A stretch of DNA of 64,000 nucleotides from Steromphala cineraria (taxonomy: Eukaryota > Mollusca > Gastropoda > Trochida > Trochidae), in contig OU744729.1 of NCBI GenBank assembly GCA_916613615.1, forward strand, positions 65,520,790 to 65,584,789, read 5' to 3'. The notes beneath the pieces are model-generated. The model was not told where the DNA came from, ran no database searches, and was given only the letters and a program-made list of their open reading frames with translations. Both the position numbers and the translations under genes were made by a program. Positions 48,263 to 58,302 of this stretch are shown here, one piece after another; the stretch's first letter is position 1; every line of letters starts with the position of its first letter.

Positions 48263-49031
48263 TTTTGTTGAAGCTTTAAACTTTGAATAAGTTTGTCAAG
48301 ACCTGACCATATTTTGGAACTATGATTTTTGTACAACTGTGCCGAGGTGCACCTATGTGCTGAGGGTTTGTTTTGGAAATTGTAACATGGTGTGTTAATA
48401 GTCATTGTTTTTGGTACATGTTTGCCAGGATACACAAATCTAGACACGCTTTAAGATACATAACAACTCTTCGTTGGTAACTGCAACCATATATCGTTTT
48501 GATATACTGAAAGTACGTTTTGAGACCCGTAACATGTTTGCTTTATAACCATCATCACTTTGTATCAGTTGTCAAGACACTTACACCTTGAAGGAACGTG
48601 ACAAGACATGGTAGAAAACTGTAACTGCGAATAAGCTTATTGAGACATATATTTACAGTTTTTGAAAGCATACTTTGAAACTTGTGGCACTTCTCGTTAA
48701 CCCTTGTTACCTTTGAGTAAGTTTGTCAAGATACAGTGAATTTGTTGAGTGGCTATAAGTGCTCCGTAATCCTGAAGTATATCAAGTATTATATTGTGAC
48801 CGTTTGAACCACTTGAGGTGGCCAATGAAACTTTGACTCTTGAAGCATATGACATGTGTTGAATAAATATGTAGAGTAGACTTTTGTGTTGTTGCCTTCT
48901 TTTGCATGCGAAAGTTTGTTTGAAAGTGACATCTCCTTGGTACTCACACACACAAATTTAAGGTTAAACCTTTATGTGAGAGCAGGAATTCGTATTCCTG
49001 GGGCGGGTAAGAATAAAGATATTTCTCACAT

Positions 49032-49049
49032 TGGCGTCGTCGGCAGGAT
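49032..49049 (+). other. Primer-binding site of element 2, probably tRNA-Ser
   Basis: TGGCGTCGTCGGCAGGAT starts 1 nt after the 5' LTR. Its reverse complement, ATCCTGCCGACGACGCCA, closely matches the 3' end of animal serine tRNAs of the UCN type as I remember them, differing at most at one acceptor-stem base. Confidence 0.8.
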
Positions 49050-49893
49050 AATTCGTCACATTTAAGGACGAAAGTTGTGTGTGCGAGTCCAGGTGGTTTA
49101 GAACTTTCAGAACAGACTTCTCGCATTTGGTAAGATATGTTAAGTTAGGTAAGATTAAGTTAGATATTTAAGTTAAGCAGGTAGATTAGTTAGATTAGGT
49201 TGGTTAGGTAGATTAATTTAGATAAGTTGTGACTGACAGTAAGGTATTATTTTTTTTGTTTGTTTTAAGAGTGCGGAGTAACGACCTTCATAGCTTCATT
49301 TTGTTAACATTAATATTTGGCACCATGCAGTATTAGCCTTTAGTTTTTTTATATACATACATATAGTCTGGTTAGGTTAACGGTTAGTCTGATAATTTGA
49401 TAGAGTAGGTTAGTTTGTTAGACATAGAATAACAGAAATAGGCTTTGTTATATTTAATTAGTATTTGATAAGCACATAGGTAAAGATAAGCACATAGGGT
49501 CTTTGACAGTTTGATTAGTCCAGTCCGTGAGATTGGTCCGTAGTCTGTGAGGTTTCTTAGTAGTGAACAGGGAAGTCATTTTTGTAATGTTATTTTTCCG
49601 TTGTTGGTGTCTATTGAATGAATAGATCTAGCATAGCAACGCTCACACCATCGTACGTGTACTCTGTGGCTTTGATACGGTGTTTCCCTTGTAGTTGGCT
49701 AGTTCCTTTCCCGGTTCAGGTGAATCATTTACTGAGCAGTTGGTTGCCTCTTTGGTTTCACTAAGCGAGATTGTCTCCCTTCCCGATACGTTGGTTTTCT
49801 TTTCGATGGTTGTGTCCGATCAGGTTGGCTCGACATCCTACGTGCTCCGCCATTTTGTCAAGCTGTAGTTTGTAGCTGTTAGGATTTTCCAGT
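49050..49893 (+). other. Leader of element 2
   Basis: About 0.85 kb of untranslated sequence precedes gag. At 49129-49225 it is a low-complexity run of TTAGGTAAGATTAAG-like words. No coding frame is evident. Packaging or dimerisation signals, and a splice acceptor for the LTR donor, would be expected here, but I cannot point to one. Confidence 0.6.
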
Positions 49894-50874
49894 ATGGCTT
49901 CTGGAGAAGATAAGTCTGACCAATTCAGTTGGCCTGAGACGCTTGGGTCTCAGACTCCTAGGACCTTCGGTAGGGGAAGGAAAATGGCAGCTTCGACACC
50001 TAGAGATAGGGACATGGTAGATGAGGGGAGGACAGAGACTTTAAGTAGTACCTTATTGCCGGAAGTGTTTACTGGGGAGAAAATGGAAGAGTGGCAGGAC
50101 TGGGTAGTTACTTTCGAGATGTTCGCGGAGCTGAATGGGTGGAGTGAGGTGCAGAAGGCACGGTTTCTGGGAATAAGACTTATAGGAAGGGCTCGTAGAG
50201 TGTATTTTGACCTGGCCCCTGAGACTCGTAATCATTATGCTTTGGTGAAAACAGCCCTGACTAACCGTTTCCGTCCCACTGGCACTCAGGCTTTGGCTTT
50301 GGTCGAATTTCATGGTAGGGGTAGACAGACCGGGGAAACCTATCTTGATTTTGCTGTAGCTCTCCGCAAGTTGTGTCATACTGCTTTTCCCGGCCTTAAT
50401 ACGTCAGCTAGGGAGACGATTTGTGTTAATGAGTTCGTCAATAAGCTGGGGAATCGTGAGTTGAGGTTAAAGATGAGACATACTAAGTTAAAGACCTTAG
50501 ATGAGGCAGTGAATTTTGCTACAGAGTGGGAGGCTATTGAAGTGGCTGATTCTGGAAATTGTAGGCTGTTACAAGCTACGACCGAGGTGGAGGCGAGTGA
50601 TAAGACTTTTTGTAAGGAAATGGTAGAGGGGCTTTGCCAGCAGATTAGCCAGCTTAGGGCAGAGTTGACTGCTATTAAACATAGTCAGGCAGCAGCTACT
50701 AGTGGTCCACCTCGGAGAAAGTGTACGTTTTGCGGAAAGAATGGGCATTTAGTTGAGGATTGCTATAGAAAGAAAGGAGCATGTTATGTTTGTGGGGAGC
50801 AAGGACACTTAGCCAGGACATGTGGGTCAAGGTCATCAGGGAATGGGTCTGGTTCTCGGGGGCACCCAAACTAA
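49894..50874 (+). CDS. gag: Gag protein of element 2
   Basis: The 326-residue Gag forms the particle and binds the RNA. A capsid-like region spans about residues 55-215 and includes a WQDWVVTFEMFAEL stretch. It is followed by a helical segment (about 238-263) and two zinc knuckles, C277-C280-H285-C290 and C297-C300-H305-C310. The C-terminus is Gly/Ser-rich and ends HPN. The ATG has A at -3 and G at +4. The stop (50872-50874) comes directly after a C CCA AAC heptamer (50865-50871), so a fraction of ribosomes should slip -1 into pol. Two knuckles and a separate pol frame distinguish it from element 1. Confidence 0.93.
   Translation: MASGEDKSDQFSWPETLGSQTPRTFGRGRKMAASTPRDRDMVDEGRTETLSSTLLPEVFTGEKMEEWQDWVVTFEMFAELNGWSEVQKARFLGIRLIGRARRVYFDLAPETRNHYALVKTALTNRFRPTGTQALALVEFHGRGRQTGETYLDFAVALRKLCHTAFPGLNTSARETICVNEFVNKLGNRELRLKMRHTKLKTLDEAVNFATEWEAIEVADSGNCRLLQATTEVEASDKTFCKEMVEGLCQQISQLRAELTAIKHSQAAATSGPPRRKCTFCGKNGHLVEDCYRKKGACYVCGEQGHLARTCGSRSSGNGSGSRGHPN
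50865..50871 (+). promoter_or_regulatory. Programmed -1 frameshift site (C CCA AAC)
   Basis: In the gag frame the codons read CAC CCA AAC TAA, so the heptamer C CCA AAC fits the X XXY YYZ rule and touches the stop codon. Slipping -1 continues as CCC AAA CTA ATG CAG, entering the pol frame. The pol frame is open only from 50769, so the shift must occur within about 105 nt. Seven nt downstream, GGCTG (50879-50883) can pair with CAGCC (50902-50906). Loop GACCC (50891-50895) can pair with GGGTC (50940-50944), which would form an H-type pseudoknot. Confidence 0.82.
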
Positions 50875-53800
50875 TGCAGGCTGCCAACGAGACCCATTTG
50901 TCAGCCGATAGGGATGAAGCTAGTCCTAGTGTCACTTCAGGGTCACCAAGGTATTTGAATTGTCCGCAATATTTTGTTACGGGGCGTTTGAATGATATTT
51001 ATGCACAGTTAATGGTAGACAATGGGGGCGGAATTAGTTTGATTAGTGAGACTTTCTATAATCGTCTAAGGCCCGGTCCAGTGATTCAGCCCTTTGATGC
51101 AACCTTGAGTGGTTTAGGAGATGGAAATTTGCAGACATTAGGTCTCGTGCAGTTGTCTTTGACTTTGGGTAAGAATAGAGTGACTTGCTATTTTGCCGTA
51201 GTTCGGGGTTTGCCCTATGATGGATTTTTGGGTGCCGAGTTCTGTAAGAGATATGGAGTTACGGTGGACATGCATAAGAATAGGCTGAAGTTAGCCTCAG
51301 GTAGTAGTGTTCCTATGCAGGAAGTTAGCAAGGCTGTGCAGTTTGGTGTCCGAACTTATGAGTCCGTGGTTATTCCCGCTGGTCACGAGATGGTGTTTTC
51401 ATCAAGGTTAGATGGGGATTTTAGTCGTGAGGGTTTGATTGAAGGTCAACCTAGCTTTGAAAGGTCAAGTCAGATTATGATAGCTCGTGTTGCAGTTCAG
51501 CCAAAGGCTAACATAGTGCCTGTTAGGGTGGTTAATGCGACTAGTTCGGATTTAACCATTTCTAAGGGTACACAGATTGGAGTATTTACGGAGTTAGTAC
51601 ATCAGAACCAGGTTAAGCCTTCGTCAGTTCCTGATAAGCCTAACTTTGATAGTTACAAGGTAGGGGATCTTCCGTTAGAGCATAGGCAGAAGTTAGACGT
51701 TTTGTTGGCTTCCTACTCAGAAATATTTTCTACAGGGTCACATGACTTAGGTAGAACGGACCGTGTCCAACATGAGATTCGAACAGGAGATGCTAAGCCA
51801 ATTAAGCAGGCCCCTCGCAGGTTACCCTATCATAGACAGCCAGAAGTTAGGGAGTTGGTAGAACGTATGAGACAAGATGGGATAATTCAGGACTCTGAGT
51901 CGCCATGGGCTTCGCCTATTGTTTTAGTCACTAAGCCAGATGGTTCCACGAGATTTTGTGTGGATTATCGCCGTTTGAACGATGTTAGTATCAAACTGGC
52001 CTACCCTTTACCCCGGATAGACGATTCGTTAGATCAGTTGGCAGGGTCGTCCTGGTATTCCTCGTTAGACTTGGCGTCGGGATATTGGCAGGTGGAGGTA
52101 TGCCCCGAAGATAGGGATAAGACAGCCTTTGCTACTTTAGGGGGGCTCTACGAATTTAATGTCATGCCATTTGGTTTGTGTAATGCTCCTGGGACTTTTC
52201 AGAGATTGATGGATTGTGTTTTGGCAGGTTTACAGTGGAAAATTTGTCTCGTCTACATCGATGATATCATAATCTATTCTAAGACGTTTGAGGAACATCT
52301 TGATCATTTAGCGCAAGTTTTAGATAGACTTAGAGAAAATGGGGTAAAAATTAAACCTGCCAAATGTACTTTTTGTGCTAGGGAAGTCTCGTATCTGGGG
52401 CATAGAGTTTCCGGGGAGGGTGTATCTCCTAATCCTAAGAAAGTTTCAGCAGTAAAGGAGTGGCCGAACCCACAGTCTGTGTCAGAGATTCGGAGTTTTC
52501 TCGGACTGGCTTCCTATTATAGGAAGTTCATTCGGGATTTCTCCCGTATCGCTAAGCCTCTGACTAGGTTAACAGAGAAGGGAGTGAAGTTCGAGTGGAG
52601 TGAGGCATGTCAGGAGTCTTTCAGTAGGTTAAAGGAGGCTTTAGTATCAGCACCAGTTCTAGTCTATCCTGACTTCACTAAGGATTTCATCTTAGACACC
52701 GATGCCAGAAACGAAGGGCTAGGATATGTTTTGAGTCAGTTGGTAGATGGTAAGGAAAGGGTCGTAGCGTATGGTAGCCGTACTTTGTCAAAGCCTGAAA
52801 GGAATTACTGCGTCACTAGACGTGAGTTACTCGCTGTGGTTGAAGGGACAGCTTATTTCCGTCATTTCCTGCTAGGGAGAAAGTTTCTGATTCGAACAGA
52901 CCACGGTTCTTTGACCTGGCTTATGAGATTCAAAGAACCGGAAGGACAGGTAGCCAGATGGCTAGAGGCTTTAGCTCCGTATGATTTTGAGATCAAACAT
53001 AGGCCTGGGCTTAAACATAATAATGCAGATGCGTTGTCTCGTTTGCCCTGTCGTCAGTGTCATAGGGTGGAAGTGTTGGCCACTGCCGTTCAGTCACCGT
53101 TAGAGCAGGCTCAGAGAGAGGGGTTAGGATTCTTATATCAGGCAGTTGAGTCTAGTCAGATTTCTCTTGTGTCTCGTCCCGTCACTAAGTTTGTTGAGAC
53201 TTTGCTCGATCAGTGGGATTCTTTGAAGATCAGTAATGGGGTTCTTGTTAGACAGTTGGAAGGTACTGGTAAGATGCAGGCAGTGATCCCTGCACATATG
53301 GTGAACGAGGTGTTAGGTGGCGTTCATGAGTCTGTCGCAGGTGGAGGACATCTTGGGATCAGAAAGACTGTTTCTAAGGTCAGAGCTCGGTATTATTGGC
53401 CAAAGTGGAGGAAAGACGTAGAGATTTGGGTAAGATCTTGTGAAGCTTGTGATCGTAGAAAGGCTCCCATTCCCCGGCCAAAGGCTGGTTTACACGGCTT
53501 TACGTCAGGTTACCCTTATCAGCGTATTGCTATTGATATCTCCGGGCCGTGGCCTGTATCAAGAAGTGGAAATAAGTATATTTTGGTCGTGCAAGATTAT
53601 TTCACTAAATGGGTAGAAGCTTACGCTATTCCTAACCAAGAGACTGAGACTGTGGCTAGAAAACTTGTAGATGAGTTTGTATGTAGGTTTGGTATGCCAG
53701 GGACTTTGCATTCTGATCAGGGAGCTAACTTTGAGTCTAAAGTCTTTCAGGCTATGTGTGTGGAGTTGGGAATTAAGAAGACTCGAACGACCCCGTATCA

Positions 53801-54971
53801 CCCTATGAGTGATGGTTTAGTGGAGAGATTTAACCGGACTTTATCTGAAATGCTTAGCCAGTATGTTCAGGATAACCAGCGTGACTGGGATCTCCACCTC
53901 CCTAAGGTATTGATGTCTTTTCGGTGTGCAGAGCAGTCTTCTACCGGTTTTTCTCCTAACTATCTCGTTTTTGGCAGAGAGGTCACCTTACCCGTTGACC
54001 TTGTTTCTGGTTCTCCCGTGGAGGAAGAGACCACAGTGCCTAGATATGTTAGAGAGATGAAGACAGGATTTCAGAAAGCTTTTCAGTCGGTGGCATGTAG
54101 TTTAGAAGCCAGTCATAAGAGGCAGAAGTTTCATTATGATAAACAAGTTAAGGAACAGTCGTTAGCTGTAGGCGATATGGTCTGGCTACATTACCCTAGA
54201 GTAAAGAGAGGACGGTCAAGAAAGTGGTCTCGACCTTGGGTAGGGCCTTTGCAGGTTGTGAAGGTAATTAATCCGGTGGTAGTAAGGATTAAGGGCAAGG
54301 TCAATGGTCGTGTACGTCGTGAGGTGGTGCATGTCAACCGTCTTAAGAAGTGTAAGGCTGGAGTCTCTCGTTCCGCAGATCAGGGGGTGGATGCTGAAGT
54401 TCCTGCAGATATGACAGCTGCTAGTCAGGTGATGGAGTCTGATAGGGAGGAGGTTTCTGGAGATACAGGGCCTCAGGTTAAGTTTTATGCTAGACCCAGG
54501 ATCCCTGTTGCTAGGGAGCCTGTGCTTTCAGTGATTGAGGAGGTTCCCGATGAGTCCGGGACTGGTGGTGTTCTAGCCGAAAGGGACAACTCTCAGGTGT
54601 TTGAGAGTTCGGAAGGTTTGGCGGTATCTGGGAGTTTAGGCTCTTCCAGTGTGCGGTCAGGCAGTGACTCCTCTCCTGAGGAGGCTTCTGTCGGTTCCTC
54701 TGTTTTTGAGGAAATAGGTTCACCCGGGGCTATTCCGGACAGAAGTGTTGAGTCAGAAAGTGGGTCTAGTATGTCTGTAGCACCGGCTGGTGTAGACTTT
54801 GACTTTGAGACCAGTAGTGGGAGTTCGTTTAGTGGATTCAGGGGTGAGTTCCCCGTTTCAGGTAACTCGGGCTCAAGTTCTGGGGAATTAGCAGTTCCGG
54901 ATAGAAGGGTTATGACAAGAGTTGGTCGTCAAGTCCGTCCGAATCCTAGGTACCGGGATTTCGTTCGGTAA
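50871..54971 (+). CDS. pol: Pol polyprotein of element 2 (PR-RT-RNase H-INT)
   Basis: Pol is expressed as a Gag-Pol fusion through the frameshift. The frame is open from 50769; residue numbers here count from its Met at 50781, 1396 codons in total. Protease is at about 60-175, with the active-site triad D80-N-G instead of the usual D-T/S-G. RT is at about 330-545 with D430, FGLCNAP 464-470 and YIDD 492-495. RNase H is at about 625-755 with D641, E682, D707 and D750. The integrase zinc site is H849, H857, C887, C890, and the core has D919, D979, E1015 (D,D-35-E). A GPY/F-like segment at about 1130-1190 contains WVGPLQV. A Ser/Glu-rich tail of about 200 residues ends near RYRDFVR. No stops interrupt it. 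Apart from the protease triad it looks functional. Confidence 0.94.
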   Translation, partial: LMQAANETHLSADRDEASPSVTSGSPRYLNCPQYFVTGRLNDIYAQLMVDNGGGISLISETFYNRLRPGPVIQPFDATLSGLGDGNLQTLGLVQLSLTLGKNRVTCYFAVVRGLPYDGFLGAEFCKRYGVTVDMHKNRLKLASGSSVPMQEVSKAVQFGVRTYESVVIPAGHEMVFSSRLDGDFSREGLIEGQPSFERSSQIMIARVAVQPKANIVPVRVVNATSSDLTISKGTQIGVFTELVHQNQVKPSSVPDKPNFDSYKVGDLPLEHRQKLDVLLASYSEIFSTGSHDLGRTDRVQHEIRTGDAKPIKQAPRRLPYHRQPEVRELVERMRQDGIIQDSESPWASPIVLVTKPDGSTRFCVDYRRLNDVSIKLAYPLPRIDDSLDQLAGSSWYSSLDLASGYWQVEVCPEDRDKTAFATLGGLYEFNVMPFGLCNAPGTFQRLMDCVLAGLQWKICLVYIDDIIIYSKTFEEHLDHLAQVLDRLRENGVKIKPAKCTFCAREVSYLGHRVSGEGVSPNPKKVSAVKEWPNPQSVSEIRSFLGLASYYRKFIRDFSRIAKPLTRLTEKGVKFEWSEACQESFSRLKEALVSAPVLVYPDFTKDFILDTDARNEGLGYVLSQLVDGKERVVAYGSRTLSKPERNYCVTRRELLAVVEGTAYFRHFLLGRKFLIRTDHGSLTWLMRFKEPEGQVARWLEALAPYDFEIKHRPGLKHNNADALSRLPCRQCHRVEVLATAVQSPLEQAQREGLGFLYQAVESSQISLVSRPVTKFVETLLDQWDSLKISNGVLVRQLEGTGKMQAVIPAHMVNEVLGGVHESVAGGGHLGIRKTVSKVRARYYWPKWRKDVEIWVRSCEACDRRKAPIPRPKAGLHGFTSGYPYQRIAIDISGPWPVSRSGNKYILVVQDYFTKWVEAYAIPNQETETVARKLVDEFVCRFGMPGTLHSDQGANFESKVFQAMCVELGIKKTRTTPYHPMSDGLVERFNRTLSEMLSQYVQDNQRDWDLHLPKVLMSFRCAEQSSTGFSPNYLVFGREVTLPVDLVSGSPVEEETTVPRYVREMKTGFQKAFQSVACSLEASHKRQKFHYDKQVKEQSLAVGDMVWLHYPRVKRGRSRKWSRPWVGPLQVVKVINPVVVRIKGKVNGRVRREVVHVNRLKKCKAGVSRSADQGVDAEVPADMTAASQVMESDREEVSGDTGPQVKFYARPRIPVAREPVLSVIEEVPDESGTGGVLAERDNSQVFESSEGLAVSGSLGSSSVRSGSDSSPEEASVGSSVFEEIGSPGAIPDRSVESESGSSMSVAPAGVDFDFETSSGSSFSGFRGEFPVSGNSGSSSGELAVPDRRVMTRVGRQVRPNPRYRDFVR

Positions 54972-55449
54972 GACGTGCCGTCAGATTTATAGAACATATG
55001 AAGTAAGGTTAAAATCTTTCCTTGAGATTGTTCGAGTCACAGAATGAGCTGATACAGGATGTGAGGAGGGACGCCTTCTGTGTGCTAGACATAAATGTGT
55101 GAGTGAATCTTTCAGATCTGTGACTGGCAAACTCGGATTGATTATTCTTTTTGTACCAGCTACCATTTGTTGAACCCCTTCTTCCGTGAATTACGTTTAG
55201 TTCTGGTTGGATATGATTTGATCAGAAGTTAGATTGGTATGAGTTAGATGTAAATAGTTTGTTTTTATGACTTCGTTGGATTTCATGATATTGCTTGAAA
55301 CCAACAAAGTACCTGGGTCTGATTAGTTTGTAGTTCTTGTGTAGAGATTTGAGTCTTTATGCTATGTTTTTACGAGAAGTGATGTTTCAATGTGTTTGCT
55401 AGTTTTGGAAACTTTCACTTCCTTGTTCAAAGCTATAGAGGCAGTAAGG

Positions 55450-55715
55450 ACTTTTGAACTTTTATGTGAAATTGCTTCATCTAAAAGTTTTGCATGTGTG
55501 TAGTATTTCTGATTTTTGGCTTTTGTATGAGATTGGCTCATATGAAAGTTTTACCAGTGTAGGGTATGATTTGCTTGACTTTTATATGAAATTGCTTCAT
55601 CTAAAAGTTCCGTATTTGTGAAATGTATACAATTTTGACTTTGATATGAAATTGTTTCATATTGAAGTTCTTGTCTGTTATACGTGATTCTTGATTTTCA
55701 TATGAATTATGTCAT
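55450..55715. repeat. Degenerate repeats with hairpins after pol
   Basis: Four to five copies of a roughly 65-bp unit carry TTTTATATGAAATTGCTTCATCT-type cores. Each core can fold, for example ATATGAAA-TTG-TTTCATAT near 55643-55661. Copies are diverged from one another, unlike the LTRs, so the expansion is older than this insertion. Confidence 0.6.
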
Positions 55716-56189
55716 GTGGAGATTTGGGATCTTTGACTTTCCATGTTATGTCAGTTAAATTGTTTAGTTTTTGTAGTCATGTTAGTTAGGGTAGGATGTA
55801 ATTTATTGTTATGGTATTATTCTACTGCATGGTGCTGCTTTTGGTGGCCCCTTTTCAATATCAAACACGTGGCACATTTTGTTTTGTTTTTTTCTTTCTT
55901 TTCTTTGCTTTATTTTCATTTATTATGATTATTAGTTTAATTTCTGCTCTACAGGTGTTGGATATGTGAATATCCGTGGGTTTTGTGTACTGGTATTTCT
56001 GTATTTTTTTTTGTGTAAAATGTTTTTATTGTTTGATAGTTATTTTTCTTTGTGGTGTGACTGACATAGAAACTTATATTGTGACAATAATTATTATGAG
56101 TGTGACCATTGAACTCTTTTTGAGGGGCTTAGGGCAACTGTATTTTGTACTAGCCCATACTGTAACTGGATAGGAACTCCTGTATTCCG

Positions 56190-56440
56190 CTGGTGGACTG
56201 ATCTGAGATAAGCTCCTGTGTTTGACCTATGGACCATCTGAGATGAGCTTTTGTGGAGCTCTTGTGCACTGAGATCTAATATAAGCTTCTGTGAACTGTG
56301 ATTAAATATAAAGCTTCTGTGAACTGTGATTAAATATAAGCTTCTGTGAACTGAGATTTAATATGAAGCTCCTGTGAATGGTGATTTAACTTTAGCTCCA
56401 GTGAACTGTGGTCCAATACGAGCTCCAGTGTACTACCGTG
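56190..56440. repeat. 27-28 bp tandem repeat before the 3' LTR
   Basis: Repeats of AAGCTTCTGTGAACTGTGAT plus TAAATATA start at 56283, 56311, 56338 and 56366, with more diverged units on both sides. They lie just upstream of the polypurine tract. Confidence 0.75.
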
Positions 56441-56490
56441 GACGGTGAACATGTGTATGATGTGAATGGACGCCCGGAGGTCGTCTCTAA

Positions 56491-56501
56491 GAGGGGGGCA
56501 A
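56491..56501 (+). other. Polypurine tract of element 2
   Basis: GAGGGGGGCAA ends exactly where the 3' LTR starts (56502). The one C near the end is the only non-purine. This is the plus-strand primer position. Confidence 0.85.
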
Positions 56502-58302
56502 TGTAATGAACAGTGTTTTACCTATGTGCTCGCAGTGGGCTGATGCCTGTGTGTACCTTCGGGACAGAAGTGTTTGTTTGTTGACAGTCGGGTGGCTTCC
56601 GGTTGCACTTGCGCAACACGGATGGATGTGGAACATTAGGAATACTTCGGCTGATTCCGTGACGACTGTGGCCGTTGTGTTTCGCTGGACTATATCGTGC
56701 GAGCGTAGGAAGGCTGTAATAGGGCTGACTCGCCTATATAAGGCAGACACTGCTGTTGGACTGAGACACGTGTTTGAGATGGGGCCACCACGAAGTTCGT
56801 TACTCCGGTTACTCGTTTATGCACTCATTTTTCTGGTCAGGTAATTTAGTACTGTCAGTCACATCGTTTAGTTTATCGTTTTCTAGCATTAGTCATGTAA
56901 CTGTTTGCGAAGCAGTGTTTCTTGAATGTGCGTTAGACGCTTAGCGTTGTGTTTAGCCATGCTTTCGGACCACGTGTGTTTTGGTCCGCCATCTTTGTTG
57001 GACATGAACTGTGGTCATATTTTAGTGTTTGCTAAAACTTGTTCGTGCAGACCTTTCGAGCTGAACGCTCTTGCCTCTTGACCAGAGTAGTGTTTTTCTT
57101 CTCCTGACTCGTATTTCACATTTCCATAGCACTTTTCGAGATACTTAAACATGTCACAGTAATAATCACAACATTATATCATACTTCACATTATCATAAG
57201 TAACTTGAGACATATAACATGTCGTACTGATAAGCTCAGCTTTGTACCATCTTACTGTATCACATTTCACATTATCATAAGTAACTTGAGACATATAACA
57301 TGTCGTACTGATAAGCTCAGCTTTGTACCATCTTACTGTATCACATTTCACATTTCCATAAGTAACTTGAGACATATAACATGTCGTACTGATAAGCTCA
57401 GCTTTGTACCATCTTACTGTATCACATTTCACATTTCCATAAGTAACTTGAGACATATATCATGTCGTACTGATAAACTCAGCTTTGTATCAGCTTGTAT
57501 CGCATTTCACCTTTTCATAGTCACTTGAGACATGTTTTGTTGAAGCTTTAAACTTTGAATAAGTTTGTCAAGACCTGACCATATTTTGGAACTATGATTT
57601 TTGTACAACTGTGCCGAGGTGCACCTATGTGCTGAGGGTTTGTTTTGGAAATTGTAACATGGTGTGTTAATAGTCATTGTTTTTGGTACATGTTTGCCAG
57701 GATACACAAATCTAGACACGCTTTAAGATACATAACAACTCTTCGTTGGTAACTGCAACCATATATCGTTTTGATATACTGAAAGTACGTTTTGAGACCC
57801 GTAACATGTTTGCTTTATAACCATCATCACTTTGTATCAGTTGTCAAGACACTTACACCTTGAAGGAACGTGACAAGACATGGTAGAAAACTGTAACTGC
57901 GAATAAGCTTATTGAGACATATATTTACAGTTTTTGAAAGCATACTTTGAAACTTGTGGCACTTCTCGTTAACCCTTGTTACCTTTGAGTAAGTTTGTCA
58001 AGATACAGTGAATTTGTTGAGTGGCTATAAGTGCTCCGTAATCCTGAAGTATATCAAGTATTATATTGTGACCGTTTGAACCACTTGAGGTGGCCAATGA
58101 AACTTTGACTCTTGAAGCATATGACATGTGTTGAATAAATATGTAGAGTAGACTTTTGTGTTGTTGCCTTCTTTTGCATGCGAAAGTTTGTTTGAAAGTG
58201 ACATCTCCTTGGTACTCACACACACAAATTTAAGGTTAAACCTTTATGTGAGAGCAGGAATTCGTATTCCTGGGGCGGGTAAGAATAAAGATATTTCTCA
58301 CA
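56502..58302 (+). repeat. 3' LTR of element 2 (1801 bp)
   Basis: This is a copy of 47230-49030. I found differences at 56556 (C for A) and 56802 (A for G). It ends TTTCTCACA before the GGTT duplication at 58303-58306. The last AATAAA (58284-58289) is 13 bp from the end. The one at 58134-58139 is the better-placed poly(A) candidate. Confidence 0.96.

Larger units (their letters stand above)
47230..49030 (+). repeat. 5' LTR of element 2 (1801 bp)
   Basis: It begins TGTAATGA and ends TTTCTCACA. Its copy is 56502-58302, with two differences that I found. It holds a TATA box near 47463, a short peptide frame followed by a splice-donor-like site, an 81-bp tandem repeat block, and AATAAA hexamers at 48862-48867 and 49012-49017. 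Frames of 60-113 codons on both strands look non-functional. Confidence 0.96.
54972..56490 (+). other. Post-pol non-coding region of element 2
   Basis: About 1.5 kb lies between the pol stop and the polypurine tract. Two sets of degenerate repeats are visible (listed separately). Two small hydrophobic frames (55743-55928 and 55976-56173) lie in a T-rich stretch and do not look like an envelope protein: there is no long frame, Cys pattern or cleavage site. I see no gene here. Confidence 0.7.
47230..58302 (+). mobile_element. Complete Ty3/Gypsy LTR retrotransposon (element 2)
   Basis: This is an 11073-bp element with 1801-bp LTRs, a primer site like the tRNA-Ser 3' end, gag, pol in the -1 frame, a 1.5-kb non-coding region after pol and a polypurine tract. 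Domain order protease, RT, RNase H, integrase, plus a GPY/F-type motif, indicates Ty3/Gypsy. I found two LTR differences (47284/56556 and 47530/56802), so it is very recent. The frames are intact. It is inserted in a B linker with a GGTT duplication, in the same orientation as element 1 but from a clearly different family. Confidence 0.97.

Noticed and set aside
49129..49225. Telomere-like TTAGG repeats in the leader of element 2
   Set aside because: TTAGGT-like words are irregular, mixed with AAGATTAAG, and not a uniform hexamer or pentamer array.
55743..56173. Possible envelope gene after pol of element 2
   Set aside because: There are only two 61-65 codon hydrophobic frames in T-rich DNA, with no long frame, cysteine pattern or processing site.
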